From Limnephilus marmoratus (taxonomy: Eukaryota > Arthropoda > Insecta > Trichoptera > Limnephilidae): 64,000 nucleotides of DNA. A model generated the notes under the pieces. The model saw only the letters and a list, made by a program, of their open reading frames with translations. It was not told the origin of the DNA and did not search any database. Location: the NCBI GenBank assembly GCA_917880885.1, contig OU862919.1, positions 51,869,058 through 51,933,057 of the forward strand, written 5' to 3'. The translations under genes were made by a program, and so were the position numbers. Below are positions 1-9,849 of the stretch, in pieces. Every line of letters starts with the position of its first letter. Position 1 is the stretch's first letter.

Positions 1-446
1 AATTTTTAGTATAATAAGGTTATTCCATAGGTCGTTGGGAGAGTTATTAAATTTTCAAAAAAGATTTTGTATTATACCACACCCATTTCAAATAATATAA
101 TCATGCAGTAAAACAAATCAATACATTACCTAGCAAACACATGTTTTAGAATTTTAATTTTAGTTTCAATAAAATCACTAAAAAATATGTACGTACATGT
201 GTTTCTTGACGAAAATTGGTCCATTTGTGTATTTATTTGCGCACTTACAAACTAATATATTTCAGATTTTTTTAACATTCTTATTAAATTTAGACAATAT
301 TGAAAAATGTTAAATACTTATATTCAAAAAATAATTACAAAATGTACATTATTTTAATAGTTTTATCATCACGCCTTTCAGCATTTTTGGATGAAGGTAT
401 AAATTAAAAACTTCTTCAAACATCGCAAAATTACTTTGTGGCATCA
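1..446. other. AT-rich non-coding DNA
   Basis: No open frame, RNA gene or repeat recognised. Very AT-rich with short A/T runs. Confidence 0.5.
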
Positions 447-609
447 TTAATTATATAATGAATAACATATCACTTTGTTTAAACCACTATATTATACAAT
501 ATCAATATTGACATATCCTGATGAAGATAACATTGTTATCGAAACATGTTGATATTGTGTATAATATAGTGGTTTAAACAAAGTGATATGTTATTCATTA
601 TATAATTAA
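447..609. repeat. Hairpin (inverted repeat) with hammerhead-like centre
   Basis: Two arms of roughly 60 bp (447-509 and about 548-609) are near-perfect reverse complements and both ends read TTAA. Between them lies CTGATGA (518-524), one extra A, a perfect 6-bp stem (526-531 with 535-540, loop ATT) and GAAAC (541-545). This order matches the conserved core of a hammerhead ribozyme, a motif known from Penelope-like element terminal repeats, but the extra A before helix II departs from the canonical core. The arms could alternatively mark a short TTAA-target MITE. Confidence 0.7.
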
Positions 610-764
610 AGCTAATTTGGATTGAAATAAATTCGATAATTGAGTTATAATTTAAAAAAGCTGGTACGGAGAATAATTAATCTTTCTCATTGTAACTGCC
701 CTGCACGATCGTAAGAACAACTTTCGACGAAATGTGGATTTTCGTCCGCTGGCTGGTTAAACGC

Positions 765-1250
765 TCTTAACGATTTATTCCACATTAGCTGGACGCGTAC
801 AAATGCTGTTGTCAGGGATCCAATCAGAAGAATGTGCGAATCGTTTAATCAAAATCTTATTTTTAAAGACTTATTTTTTTACACACGCAGTACTTTTAGT
901 AAAAAATTGAAGGCTTTTTTTTTCTACCAAAGTATAACAAATTTCTGCATAACATAACATATTTAAATATTTATTTTTCCTCTTACCATCTAAATTTTTC
1001 CAAAAATAATTTGTAAACTTTTATCAGGAAATTGCGCATTTCTCCCACCTCTATATTTGTAAAATAATATTCTTATGAATATTCCTTTCTTCCCTAATTA
1101 TAAGTACAAATATTTGCATACGTTTTTATCTGCTGTAAGTCAATTCGTGAGAAATAGTTTGAAAGCAGGTGAGTTCTCTAGTTGTTGTTTGTATTTTATT
1201 GTTATTTAAAATCTGTTTCTGTATTTTCTCCTTAATGAAGAAAAAATATA
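765..1250 (+). mobile_element. LINE 3' fragment, second copy of the 5488-7112 family
   Basis: Matches the last codons and the 3' untranslated part of the LINE at 5488-7112: the shared stretch includes the segment around CAGGGATCCAATCAGAAG, the GCAGTACTTTTAG segment and the tail region AATTCGTGAGAAATAGTTTG. It is diverged, has lost the open frame, and ends in TAATGAAGAAAAAAT without a long A tail. Same strand as its relative 4.7 kb away. An old 5'-truncated insertion. Confidence 0.8.
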
Positions 1251-1747
1251 TCCGTATTGTGGTGGTCGATTTTATACACAGTGCATATGAAATATAAAAG
1301 GGCATAAAATAATATAAAATACTATGAAACAATATAAAATGACATGAAATTAAAAAATATATAAAGGAATGTAGATTGTGGAAGAATATAAAATAATACA
1401 AATTTTTTTCAAATAATGGTGTCTTTAATTGTAATTTTGTGTTGTTATGGCACAGCACATCACCAATCGTAATAGAATAATAAAAAAAAGTTAAAAAATC
1501 CCTTTTCCAGGACTAAGATTTTTAAATAACGCTGCGCAGGAAATAAACTTGCGACAAGTTCTCGACGCGCACTGGAAAACTTAACTAATTATTTAAGGTA
1601 GTCAGCATTCAACTTTTTCTGCTTAATTAAGTACTCAAGTTATCTTCCAACAGGAGTGGCCGAACGGTCTTTAAAACTGCGCTTACTGGACGGGAAAAAT
1701 TAAGAAATAACTAAAAAATAATTTGCGTTTTCTTTGTATCCTGGACT
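1251..1747. other. Non-coding DNA, nothing recognised
   Basis: No convincing gene. A stretch at about 1653-1672 looks like the 5' half of a tRNA (GTGGCCGAACGG) but no matching B box or 3' half follows. Confidence 0.4.
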
Positions 1748-1810
1748 TTGTTTTACGGTATTAGGTACGTTAAAAAAATAAGCGCGTTCCAGCAGGAAAT
1801 GATCTATTCA

Positions 1811-2083
1811 ATAGTCTACGGCACAGCTATAATAGTCTACGGCACAGCTATAATAGTCTACGGCACAGCTATAATAGTCTACGGCACAGCTATAATAGTC
1901 TACGGCACAGCTATAATAGTCTACGGCACAGCTATAATAGTCTACGGCACAGCTATAATAGTCTACGGCACAGCTATAATAGTCTACGGCACAGCTATAA
2001 TAGTCTACGGCACAGCTATAATAGTCTACGGCACAGCTATAATAGTCTACGGCACAGCTATAATAGTCTACGGCACAGCTATA
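1811..2083. repeat. Perfect tandem array, 13 copies of a 21-bp unit
   Basis: The unit ATAGTCTACGGCACAGCTAT plus a final A repeats 13 times without a visible change (273 bp). Because 21 is a multiple of three, frames stay open on both strands (repeating IVYGTAI on plus and DYYSCAV on minus), but the flanks of those frames look like random DNA, so I do not call a protein. Identity of all copies points to recent expansion or ongoing homogenisation. Confidence 0.95.
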
Positions 2084-2161
2084 ATAACGACTGTAACAAA
2101 CAAAAATCTTATTTATTAAATTTAATCTTATTTTTATAGAATCGACATTTTTTAGCTCCAC

Positions 2162-2580
2162 ACAGGAGACCCAGAGGAAAAGCATTTTTCTGGGGGTCTA
2201 TTTCATTTTTGGAGATAATGTGTGGTGGATCTTTTGAGGGGAAAGGTTGGAGAGGAAGTAATGGAAAGAAAAAATACATAAGGTGTGGGTAGGAATCTAA
2301 GGGGCAGTGTGTCCCAAAAGTGGCGGATATATGAATCTATTCCCCCCGCTGTGGTGCAAAGTCATGGGTTAAGAGAGTCTGGATGGAGAGTACAAAAGGT
2401 CTCCCTCATTTAGACTCTCCCGATCCGGCCCGCTACGCAGTAGGTGAGCAAACACATGCACCGCCAAGATCTGGAAAAATCTTACCCGTTTAAACCGGGC
2501 ACTTCTGCTAAGTTACCAAACATCGGGTGACCTATGGCAGGGATGATGGTAATCCAATAAATGGTTCCCGCCTCCAAAAT
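2162..2580 (+). mobile_element. Dispersed non-coding repeat, family A (copy A1)
   Basis: About 420 bp, non-coding. It shares with six other loci in this window a 5' hairpin (GACCCAGAGG ... CTGGGGGTC here), the block GGTGGGTAGGAATCT-like, a CTCCCGATCCGG block, GGTGACCTATGGCAG, and the end block TCCAATAAATGGTTCCCG followed by CGCCTCC. Better copies begin with AGGAGGC and end with GCCTCC, a 6-bp terminal inverted repeat. Class unknown: a MITE or a SINE-like element would both fit. Confidence 0.8.
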
Positions 2581-2991
2581 TGAGTTATTGCAGAAATTGT
2601 GAACTATTATTAAAAACGTTGAATATTATCAAAATTTTCGGCCTTGTTCTTTGTTTTGCTACACTTTTCTCATAATACATAAATTGCCCTAAATTTATTA
2701 CGTACTTTCTCAGTTTGAATCTCTTATTAATCCACAAAAGTAAATTTGCCGTCAAATAAGTAAGAAGTAACGCTTCTAAGATTTTCCAGGCATTCTTTTT
2801 ATCTGGCATCTCGGTTCGTTAATTTTCTTATGTGATCATTTAATCAAAATGTTTTATAAACTTTTTCCGGGAAATTTCATTTGGCATTACCGAACCGCGT
2901 ATGATAAGCAGCCGAAGTTATTAAAATTGAACTTAGTTCGGTCACACAACCTACGTACTTCTACAGGTGTATCTATTTAGGGTAATGCGCC
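2581..2991. other. Non-coding DNA, nothing recognised
   Basis: AT-rich single-copy-looking sequence without a supported gene. Confidence 0.4.
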
Positions 2992-3057
2992 TTTTCATAC
3001 CGCGACAAAATATCCCCGACACAATATCCTCTAACAAAATATCTACTAGAACATGAA

Positions 3058-3087
3058 CTAACCTAACCTTACCTAACCTAACCTAAC
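3058..3087. repeat. Short interstitial CCTAA (TTAGG-type) repeat
   Basis: Five to six CTAAC units in a row, one mutated to CTTAC. TTAGG is the usual insect telomere repeat, but short runs of this kind are common inside insect chromosomes and need not be telomeric. Confidence 0.7.
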
Positions 3088-3295
3088 AAAAATAATACAG
3101 ATATCCCGTAAAGACAATGAATTATTGTTCAAAAATAGTAAAATGGGACAAAAAAATAATAAAAAAATATGGACATGTTCCCCCAATCACTCTTCATTAA
3201 TCCCTAGCAACGCCTCCACCCCTACCACAATTCTTAGTAATAATACAATGTTCCCACTTACTATTTTATAATTGTCAAATCAGTATACGTTTGCC

Positions 3296-3327
3296 ATGAG
3301 GAAGGAACGGTCGTTCCAAAACCGGTC
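3296..3327 (+). other. Hammerhead-like stem motif (degenerate)
   Basis: TGAGGA, one A, stem GGAAC / GTTCC around GGTC, then AAAACCGGTC. Same layout as the motif at 518-545, with core changes (C3 and G12 lost). Confidence 0.35.
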
Positions 3328-3692
3328 AGCTTTAAACAAATATACAAGTGGTTCGAACAAAATAACATTGTTTCATTCATCTACAATTTATTATCTTTAC
3401 AGGGTGTCCATATTATGTATTATTTTCGCATTTTTTGTTAGATTAGGTTTTAAAAGATATTTTATTTGGGGATATTTTGTCCGTAGGATATTTTGTCGTT
3501 TTGTCGGGGATATTTTGTCGCGGGTTGAAAAATCGCGGAACCTTTATTTAGGGGTGAGGCCTATGTAACATAGGTTACCACGATAAACGTCTGCTTTATA
3601 TGTCTCATGGTTGTATTGTAAAGATAAATCATAGGACAGCTATCATTTGGGATACTTTTGCTGGTTATTTTACATTCCAGGAAGATCTAGGG

Positions 3693-4476
3693 CAGAGGTT
3701 CCCAAACTTTTTTTCTCGTAGACCCCTTTGAAAATTTTAATGGTTTCGGTGGACCCCCTCTGCTGCTACATTTCTACCATATTCCTAAAACTCATCAAAA
3801 ATGTGAAGATTAGTTCTAACGATGAAAATTTGCGTCGCGGCTGAGTTCCAACCCTAAAAATAAAATAAAAAAATAGTTTATTTTATTGTGTTCTAATCAT
3901 TAAAATAATATGATTTATGACGAATTATGATTGATGAGAATAAAATATCGAATATGCAAGTTTTCACAAGTAACAGTCGTTGACCTTCTTAAAATACACT
4001 ACTCAAAAAAATTAAGGGAGGTTTTAAAAAAAGGAAATTAATTGATGCTTCATAAACAGGCTTCCTGATCCATATGCCATCCTAACTGAAAAAAAAATTT
4101 CAAACCCGTGGATCAACCAAAAGCAAAATGTTGCAAAATTATTTTTTGCAGTAGAAACGTAGCCCCTAAAAAAAATTGCGAAAAATCCAAAAATTAGAAT
4201 CTTAAAGCTTCAAAACGCTTTTTTTCAAGTCTCAAAACGACCATTTTCACTGAAAAATGTCCAAAATCACCGAAAAACGAGTATTTATTTTGATCCCTTA
4301 ATTTTTTTTAATAGTGTATTATCTGCCAACTTTGATAGGTAAAGCCTAGCAAATATTTTTTTCTTTTCAGATAAATTTTCGTGGACCCCCATATACAACT
4401 TGTGAACCCCCATTTTGTTCATCACGAGTTTCCGTGGACCCCTGGGGATCCACCTGGATCACTTTGGGAATCACTG
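3693..4476. mobile_element. hAT-type MITE with 8-bp target duplication
   Basis: Terminal inverted repeats start CAGAGGTTCCCAAAC at the left and end GTTTGGGAA-like (CTTTGGGAATCACTG) at the right. The flanks ATCTAGGG (3685-3692) and ATCCAGGG (4477-4484) agree at 7 of 8 positions, the target duplication length expected for hAT elements. No transposase. It is interrupted by the nested element at 3997-4316. The GTGGACCCC subterminal words occur on both sides in inverted orientation. Confidence 0.9.
3997..4316. mobile_element. Tc1/mariner-type MITE nested in the hAT MITE
   Basis: Inverted ends CACTACTCAAAAAAATTAAG (left) and its partner with CACTATTAAAAAAAATTAAG (right) flanked by TA on both sides (3995-3996, 4317-4318), as expected for TA-target Tc1/mariner elements. 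No coding capacity. It must be younger than the hAT MITE it interrupts. Confidence 0.88.
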
Positions 4477-4484
4477 ATCCAGGG

Positions 4485-4804
4485 TCATGAATTTGACCGG
4501 ATTTGACGTGACGCATGTACCAACGTATGTTATGTATTCCTAACCTTACCACAGAGCAGTGAAGAAGATGAACGGCGAGACGTATCTCGCATGCAAATCT
4601 GTAGTTTATTTTTCTTGGGATGATGAATGGGGCAGGACCTCTACACTGTGTAGTTAAGAAAATTGCCAGGAAATGGGTTTGGCCAGTCTTACGAAAAGCG
4701 GATTATTCGTTGAAAACTGTAAGTAAGTTGAGTTTAGTGGATTGTTATTGTCAAACTTTAAAACTTCGATTTCTTGCCAGTAATTTGTCAATCGGGTGTA
4801 TTTT
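4485..4804. other. Non-coding DNA, nothing recognised
   Basis: No supported gene; short frames here look random. Confidence 0.4.
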
Positions 4805-5225
4805 GTAGGAAGGTTAAAATATTTCCGCATTGCGAAAAAAACAAAAAATTTAAATAAAGATATAGATATATATAATTAAATAAGATCATATCTCAAAACT
4901 AAAAACTGTTTTTGAAAGGCCATAAAATACGCAATCAAATGTTATTAATATGGTAGAAATAAAAATATTATTTTTGAAGAATTAAAATTTTTATTACAAA
5001 AATAAAAACTTTAAAAAATGGCTGATGACTGACAACGAAACAAATTAAAAACAAGTAAAAAATTTATTGGACAAATTTTATTATCACCTTTTTGTCCACC
5101 TTGTTTCTTTGGTCTTTTTTGTCACCATGTAATAATAATGAATAAAAAAATCTCAAAGTTTAATATTTTTTTTTCAAATTGCGATCCGAAACTTTAGTAT
5201 TTTTTTGTATTTCTTGGGCACTGAC
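4805..5225 (-). mobile_element. TTAA-type MITE, partial copy
   Basis: Aligns in order with the better-preserved copy at 55168-55724: GAAGGTTAAAATATTTC end, AAACTGTTT..GAAA, AATGGCTGA, then the CAAATTGCGATCCGAAACTTTAG block. Outer TTAA ends not preserved. Same family as 12390-16509 and 51966-53655. Confidence 0.65.
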
Positions 5226-5308
5226 TATGTAACAATTTCTAGACATTTTTGTTTTGAAAAGTTTTAATTTTCGATGTACATTTGTTACTTTAATTTAAAT
5301 TTTTTTTT

Positions 5309-5340
5309 GCGACCGGTTTCGACACGTCCGTATCATTAAC
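5309..5340 (-). other. Hammerhead-like stem motif (degenerate)
   Basis: On the minus strand TTAATGATACGG ... GTGTCGAAACCGGTCGC. The sequence CGAAACCGGT recurs at the other hammerhead-like loci of this window; the CTGATGA part is eroded. Confidence 0.3.
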
Positions 5341-5379
5341 GAGCAAACTTAAAACTAACTTAAAAATTCTATACAAGTA

Positions 5380-5487
5380 CACAATTAATTAATTACAGAT
5401 TATTAATTACAGAACAAGAACAAGAACAAGAACAGAACAGAATTAATTACAGATTATTAATTACAGATTATTAATTACAGAACAACA
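5380..5487. repeat. Simple and short tandem repeats
   Basis: Repeats of ATTAATTACAGATT and of GAACAA lie directly against the 5' end of the LINE that follows. Confidence 0.75.
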
Positions 5488-5515
5488 ACACGGGTTTTTA
5501 AAAGGCAAATCTACC

Positions 5516-6694
5516 ATGAGTAATTTACTAATTTACTCAAATTTCTTATTCACTAGCATGGATCGAGGCCACCAGGTAGATGCAATATACTTCGATTTCA
5601 AAAAAGCTTTCGACAAGGTTGACCACCTTATTCTTATTAAAAAAATTATGTTCAACGGAATTAGGGGAAACTTATTACGTTGGTTTGTCTCATATTTGAC
5701 AAAAAGACAGCAAACTGTATCATTACGAGGACATACTTCTACGTGGGAACCAGTTACTTCTGGCGTACCACAGGGGTCAATCCTGGGTCCGCTGTTATTT
5801 ATACTTTTTATTAACACTGTTACTAAATGTTTCATGCATTGTTTATTTCTTTTGTACGCCGATGATATAAAAATATTTGCCATTGTTAGGAATTTAAACG
5901 ATTTTCTGCTCATCCAAAGCGACTTAGTAAGGTTCGAAGCATTTTGCAATGAAAACAAAATTTACCTAAGTTACAACAAATGTAAACAAATAAGCTTCAC
6001 TAAAAATCACAACGCTATTATACACAATTATTGTATTGGTAACTATTTACTCGAGCGCGTTCACTGTATAAAAGATCTAGGCGTCCTTTTTGATTCTAAA
6101 CTCCATTTCGATGCGCACATTGAGAATATTGTGAATAAAGCTTACCGCATGCTAGGGTTTGTCATCAGAAACAGCCGCGAATTTCGAAAACCTGAAACTT
6201 ATCTTCTACTTTACTACACGCTGGTCCGTTCTCAACTTGAATACTGCACCTCCATATGGACACCACTTTACGGTGTCTATAAAGACAACATTGAAAGTAT
6301 TCAAAAGAAATTTCTGCAATACCTAAATTACAGAATGAACGCACCTAAACGGGGGTACATAAATATGCTCTCGAATTATAACGTCTCCACTCTAACTAAC
6401 CGGCGAACATACCTTGACCTCATGACGCTTTATAAAATCTGCAATAACGTTATCGACTGTCCTGACCTACTGAAACTAATAAACTTCAAAATACCACCCA
6501 GAGTAACAAGGCTTAACGACTTATTCCACATTAGCCGGACGCGTACAAATGCTGGTGTCAGGGATCCAATCAGAAGAATGTGCGAATCGTTTAATCTAAA
6601 TCAAAACCTCAAGGATTCCGACTTATTTTTTGATACGCGCAGTACTTTTAGTAGAAAATTAAAGGCTGTTTTCCTACAAAGTACAATAACTTAG
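5516..6694 (+). CDS. LINE reverse transcriptase, 5'-truncated
   Basis: A 392-residue frame for a non-LTR retrotransposon reverse transcriptase of jockey/CR1-like type. Coding actually runs in from about 5488 (EQQHGFLKGKST), so the ATG used here is not the native start. Visible motifs: DAIYFDFKKAFDKVDH (palm motif A, catalytic Asp), GVPQGSILGPLLF (motif B), YADD with Asp116-Asp117 (motif C), then DLGVLFDSKL and the thumb and C-terminal region up to the natural stop. The frame is open and uninterrupted although the fingers, the APE-type endonuclease and ORF1 are missing, so this copy cannot move on its own. An open frame implies a fairly young insertion. The family name is not certain. Confidence 0.9.
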   Translation: MSNLLIYSNFLFTSMDRGHQVDAIYFDFKKAFDKVDHLILIKKIMFNGIRGNLLRWFVSYLTKRQQTVSLRGHTSTWEPVTSGVPQGSILGPLLFILFINTVTKCFMHCLFLLYADDIKIFAIVRNLNDFLLIQSDLVRFEAFCNENKIYLSYNKCKQISFTKNHNAIIHNYCIGNYLLERVHCIKDLGVLFDSKLHFDAHIENIVNKAYRMLGFVIRNSREFRKPETYLLLYYTLVRSQLEYCTSIWTPLYGVYKDNIESIQKKFLQYLNYRMNAPKRGYINMLSNYNVSTLTNRRTYLDLMTLYKICNNVIDCPDLLKLINFKIPPRVTRLNDLFHISRTRTNAGVRDPIRRMCESFNLNQNLKDSDLFFDTRSTFSRKLKAVFLQSTIT

Positions 6695-6839
6695 ACATTA
6701 CTTGGTTTATAATTTTAACTACCTTTCTTTTTTTAAATTTCTGTATGACATTATTTTTTATCTATATCTATATATATATTTGGTCTTACTATCAAAATTT
6801 TTCCAAAAACAATTTGTAAACTTTTATAAGGATATTGCG

Positions 6840-6870
6840 CATTTTTTTTTTTTTTTTTTTTTTTTTCATC
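6840..6870. repeat. Poly(T) run in LINE 3' UTR
   Basis: A T run of about 23 nt interrupts the otherwise complex 3' untranslated region; the older copy at 765-1250 lacks it. Confidence 0.7.
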
Positions 6871-7062
6871 TCTCTATTTGTAAAATAATATTTACTTATG
6901 TATATACATACGTCTTTTCCGTATTTAAAGGTTAAAATATTTGTATGTTTTTATCTGCTGTTAATGTTAATTCGTGAGAAATAGTTTGGATGCAGGTGAA
7001 TTCTCTATTAATTGTTTTGCATATTCTTGTCAATTGACATCTGTATCTGTTTTTTCTCCTTA

Positions 7063-7064
<2 letters not shown>

Positions 7065-7112
<48 letters not shown>
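7065..7112 (+). repeat. LINE poly(A) tail
   Basis: 48 consecutive A following AATAA. Confidence 0.95.
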
Positions 7113-7113
<1 letters not shown>

Positions 7114-8080
7114 AAAAAAAATTAGGCGGGGGTAGTGGGAGGTGGAATTTGGTGGAGGGGGAGGACGGTGGGAGGAGTCAAAATTACATGGAAACATTGT
7201 AAGCAGAGGTGATTTACATGGTGCTATTATTTTATTCATTAAATTAATTTTAGATTTTATTTTTTTGTTAATTTCTAAAGTTTCTAACGCGCACAAATTA
7301 AAAAATGAATTTACATTGCAATGTTTGAACTTAGTTTTGTCTTCTTTGAAGCTATGACCTGTCTCTTTGAGATGGTTAGCAAACTCTGAGTAGTTATTAT
7401 TTCGTAAACAAAGTTCATGTTCCCTAATTCTGGTTTTAAAATTTCTAGTAGTCATTCCTACATATTGCGCGTCACAATCGTTGCATTCTAAAGTGTATAT
7501 CCCGTTTTTTTCAAATTTATTAGAAATATCTTTGTTATTAATCAATTTTTTTATTTTAGAATTAGTATAGAAAGCTGGAAAAATATGATCTGGTAATATG
7601 CGGTATATTTTTAAGGATAAATCGCCTGTATAAAGAAGTTTTTTTATATATATTAAGTTGTTACTAGGTTTGTTGTTACTATTACCACTATAAATATATT
7701 TTTTTGTTAAAAATTTTGTTTGCTTCTTAACTAGGCGGTTAATTATTTCAGGTTTATATCCATTGTTCACGGCTATCTGTTTTATAATGTTAATTTCATT
7801 ATTATAATTATCATTGTTTAAAGGGACATTAATAGCACGATGTATCATCGAGTTGAAGGAGGCGAGTTTATGTGTCAAAGGGTGAAGGGAAGTAGAAGGT
7901 ATAACACAATCAGTGTGTGTAGGTTCTCTATATATATTAAATACACACTTATTATTATCTAAATTGATATTTAAGTCTAAAAAGTTTAAATTGTTGTCAT
8001 CATTATGTTCCAGTGTAAACTTTATATTTTGGTGAAGGTTATTAATAAACATGAGAAAATTATCTTACTGTCTGTTACTA
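7113..8080 (-). pseudogene. Penelope-like element: RT C-terminus plus GIY-YIG endonuclease
   Basis: Read on the minus strand, the frame starts just after the RT catalytic aspartates (DNFLMFINNLHQNIKFT at about 8075-8020, a YVDD-region remnant) and continues through the typical Penelope thumb (FLDLNI, IYREPTHTD, HPLTHKLASFNSM) to a GIY-YIG nuclease (NGIYTLECNDCDAQYVGMTT, then R-EH, H-KETGHSF, E). The Penelope lineage is known for fusing RT with GIY-YIG. The N-terminal RT half is missing, so it is a truncated copy. The long phenylalanine tail of the open frame is read through the neighbouring LINE A tail and is not part of the protein; the real end is near 7130. No full hammerhead-bearing terminal repeat was found next to it. 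Confidence 0.9.
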
Positions 8081-8084
8081 CCCG

Positions 8085-8930
8085 ACCAAATTACAATTTA
8101 CATTTCAAAACAAAAATGCCGAAATTTTAGTTTTATAGAGGTGCTCAATTAAATTTTCAAAGCGTAGAGTTTTCTCTTTCTCATATTTCTTCTTTTTCTC
8201 TCAATAATGGAGATACAAAGATTTATACAAGACTTATAATATGTGGGCTGGTATTACCCAACTTTAAAATAAAGGTTTTTGCCGGTAATTCATATATTGT
8301 AAGGCAAATATGTAAGCAGACATAAATATTTTCTTTTCACTACAAACAGAGAACCTACATGTTTAGAAATAGCAATAACAAGATATATTATTAAAAAACT
8401 TTCTCCTTTTAAAACACTCTAACAATATTATTGCTTTATCGCTCAACCAAGGCATTATTAAAAAAATAATCATTTTATTTTATTATAATACATCCATTTG
8501 TGTTATCATATAAAGCCATGCATTATTTTAATATAATATCAAATTATATTACATTTCGTAACCTTTAGATTTCTTTGAAGATTGTTACTTAAGTAGATAT
8601 TGCACGAAAAAAAGGAAACGAAAAAAGCTTAGGCCTTCTTACAAAGATAAATTGATATTGAATTCTCTCGAGTTGGTATAAAATAGGAGAGCGTCTTTAA
8701 CATTTTTTATTAGAGAATTAGGAGCCAGTCCCTTCTGGAAAAGTTTTGCAAATGGTATTAATATTCTTATCTTTATTTACTTCCTTTAGACACTATCTTA
8801 ATTATTTCTTAGGGATGTTCTTAGTTCGTTGAGAAAGTAGGCCAAATATACGACACCAACTAATAACATTGTAGTGGAAACAAAAGTACAATAATCTTTT
8901 GACTTATTTTGATATTCTCAATAAATAATA
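8085..8930. other. AT-rich non-coding DNA
   Basis: No gene or repeat family recognised. Confidence 0.4.
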
Positions 8931-8934
8931 ATTG

Positions 8935-9127
8935 ATAAAAAGAAAATACTTTGTTTTAAGTCACTTTATTGTTATTTTATAGTCTACCGGTTTCGGAACC
9001 CCTTACCATCGCCAGGACTGTTGTATAGTATTTTTATAACAGTCCTTATGATGGTACGGAGGTACCGAAACCGGTAGACTAAAAAATAACAATAAAATGA
9101 CTTAAAACAAAGTATTTTCTTTTTATT
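8935..9127. repeat. Long hairpin with CGAAACCGGT motifs
   Basis: Arms 8935-9021 and 9037-9127 are near reverse complements. Each arm carries a stem-plus-GAAACCGG motif: on plus TGATGGTAC GGAG GTACC GAAAC (9049-9071), on minus CTGGCGATGG ... CCGAAACCGG (about 8985-9018). The layout repeats that of 447-609. Could be two inverted copies of a Penelope terminal segment. Confidence 0.75.
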
Positions 9128-9590
9128 TATTTAAAATGCCAAGTCATAATGTGTTTGCTTCTTTTGAAAAATTAAATAATAATTGAATCATTTTACTTCA
9201 AGGGCTATGTTGTGTGATTAATAACTGATAACACTACGTATTATAGCTGCATATTATATTTTATACTAGGTATACTTATTGAAGTGAAAACTTTTTAAAG
9301 AGAAAACTTCTTTAGCACCGTTTTATTTGAAACTCGATGAAACGAAAATTTTGCGACACTAAAAGAGACAAACACACACATCTACAGGATTTAGCCTGCG
9401 AGAGAATGAGGTAGGTAGTATAATCAATCTCCTCTTTGTGCGGTTCTTCGTAGCCTCCCCTCTCTTGGCTACTATAGTTTTCTGAAGGTTTTACTTCTAC
9501 CGAGTGTGAACTGCACACAGATATTTCATCTCTGTAGTTGTTGTTTGTTTCTAAAATAATTATGTGAAAAAATATATTCAAAAGATTATA
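9128..9590. other. Non-coding DNA, nothing recognised
   Basis: An open frame of 89 codons on minus has no recognisable motif. Confidence 0.35.
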
Positions 9591-9599
9591 CTAGAAAAT

Positions 9600-9840
9600 A
9601 CCGACTAGGTAACGCAACATACAATAAAAAAATCATATTTCAAGTGCGAGCACGATCCAGCGATGGACGGAAATATTTTTTTAACGCCCGACGCAAATGG
9701 AGAGGTGTTATAAGTTTGACGTGTCTGTGTGTCCGTCTGTGGTAACGTAGATCCTAAACGAATGGACCGATAATGATTTTTTTTGTTTGAAAGCTGACGT
9801 GATCGAGATCATAGCATCAGTTCTTTTTTGTGTCGGAGGC
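9600..9840 (+). repeat. Dispersed repeat fragment
   Basis: Contains GAGGTGTTATAAGTTTGACG, TGTGTGTCCGTCTGTGG and AACGAATGGACCGAT, a sequence type I know as a common interspersed repeat in arthropods; element class not established. Confidence 0.45.
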
Positions 9841-9849
9841 TTACTTAAA

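Larger units (their letters stand above)
2992..3531. mobile_element. MITE-like element with 30-bp terminal inverted repeats
   Basis: The ends 2992-3021 and 3502-3531 are inverted copies built on CGCGACAAAATATCCCCGAC. Further inward both sides repeat the word ACAAAATATC several times in inverted orientation. No transposase frame is present. The interior holds a run of CCTAA-type repeats (3058-3087) and a hammerhead-like stem (3296-3327). Superfamily not assigned. Confidence 0.75.
5488..7112 (+). mobile_element. 5'-truncated LINE with poly(A) tail
   Basis: Contains an RT frame, a 3' untranslated region of about 370 bp and a 48-nt A run (7065-7112). The 5' end is cut at the RT start; no endonuclease or ORF1 is present, as usual for incomplete target-primed reverse transcription. 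A second, older copy of the 3' end is at 765-1250. The A tail abuts the Penelope fragment on the opposite strand. Confidence 0.9.

Noticed and set aside
1653..1690. tRNA-Ser-like 5' half (GTGGCCGAACGG)
   Set aside because: No anticodon arm, B box or 3' acceptor follows.
1800..2090. CRISPR array
   Set aside because: Units are directly adjacent with no unique spacers, and the genome is eukaryotic.
1748..2185. Overlapping open frames on both strands over the 21-bp array
   Set aside because: The openness follows from a 21-bp period without stops; the flanking parts show no protein character.
3058..3087. True telomere or subtelomere boundary
   Set aside because: Only about 30 bp of imperfect CCTAA repeats inside a TIR element; short interstitial runs are common in insects.
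7060..7130. Polyphenylalanine tail on the Penelope frame
   Set aside because: It is the opposite strand of the LINE poly(A) tail.
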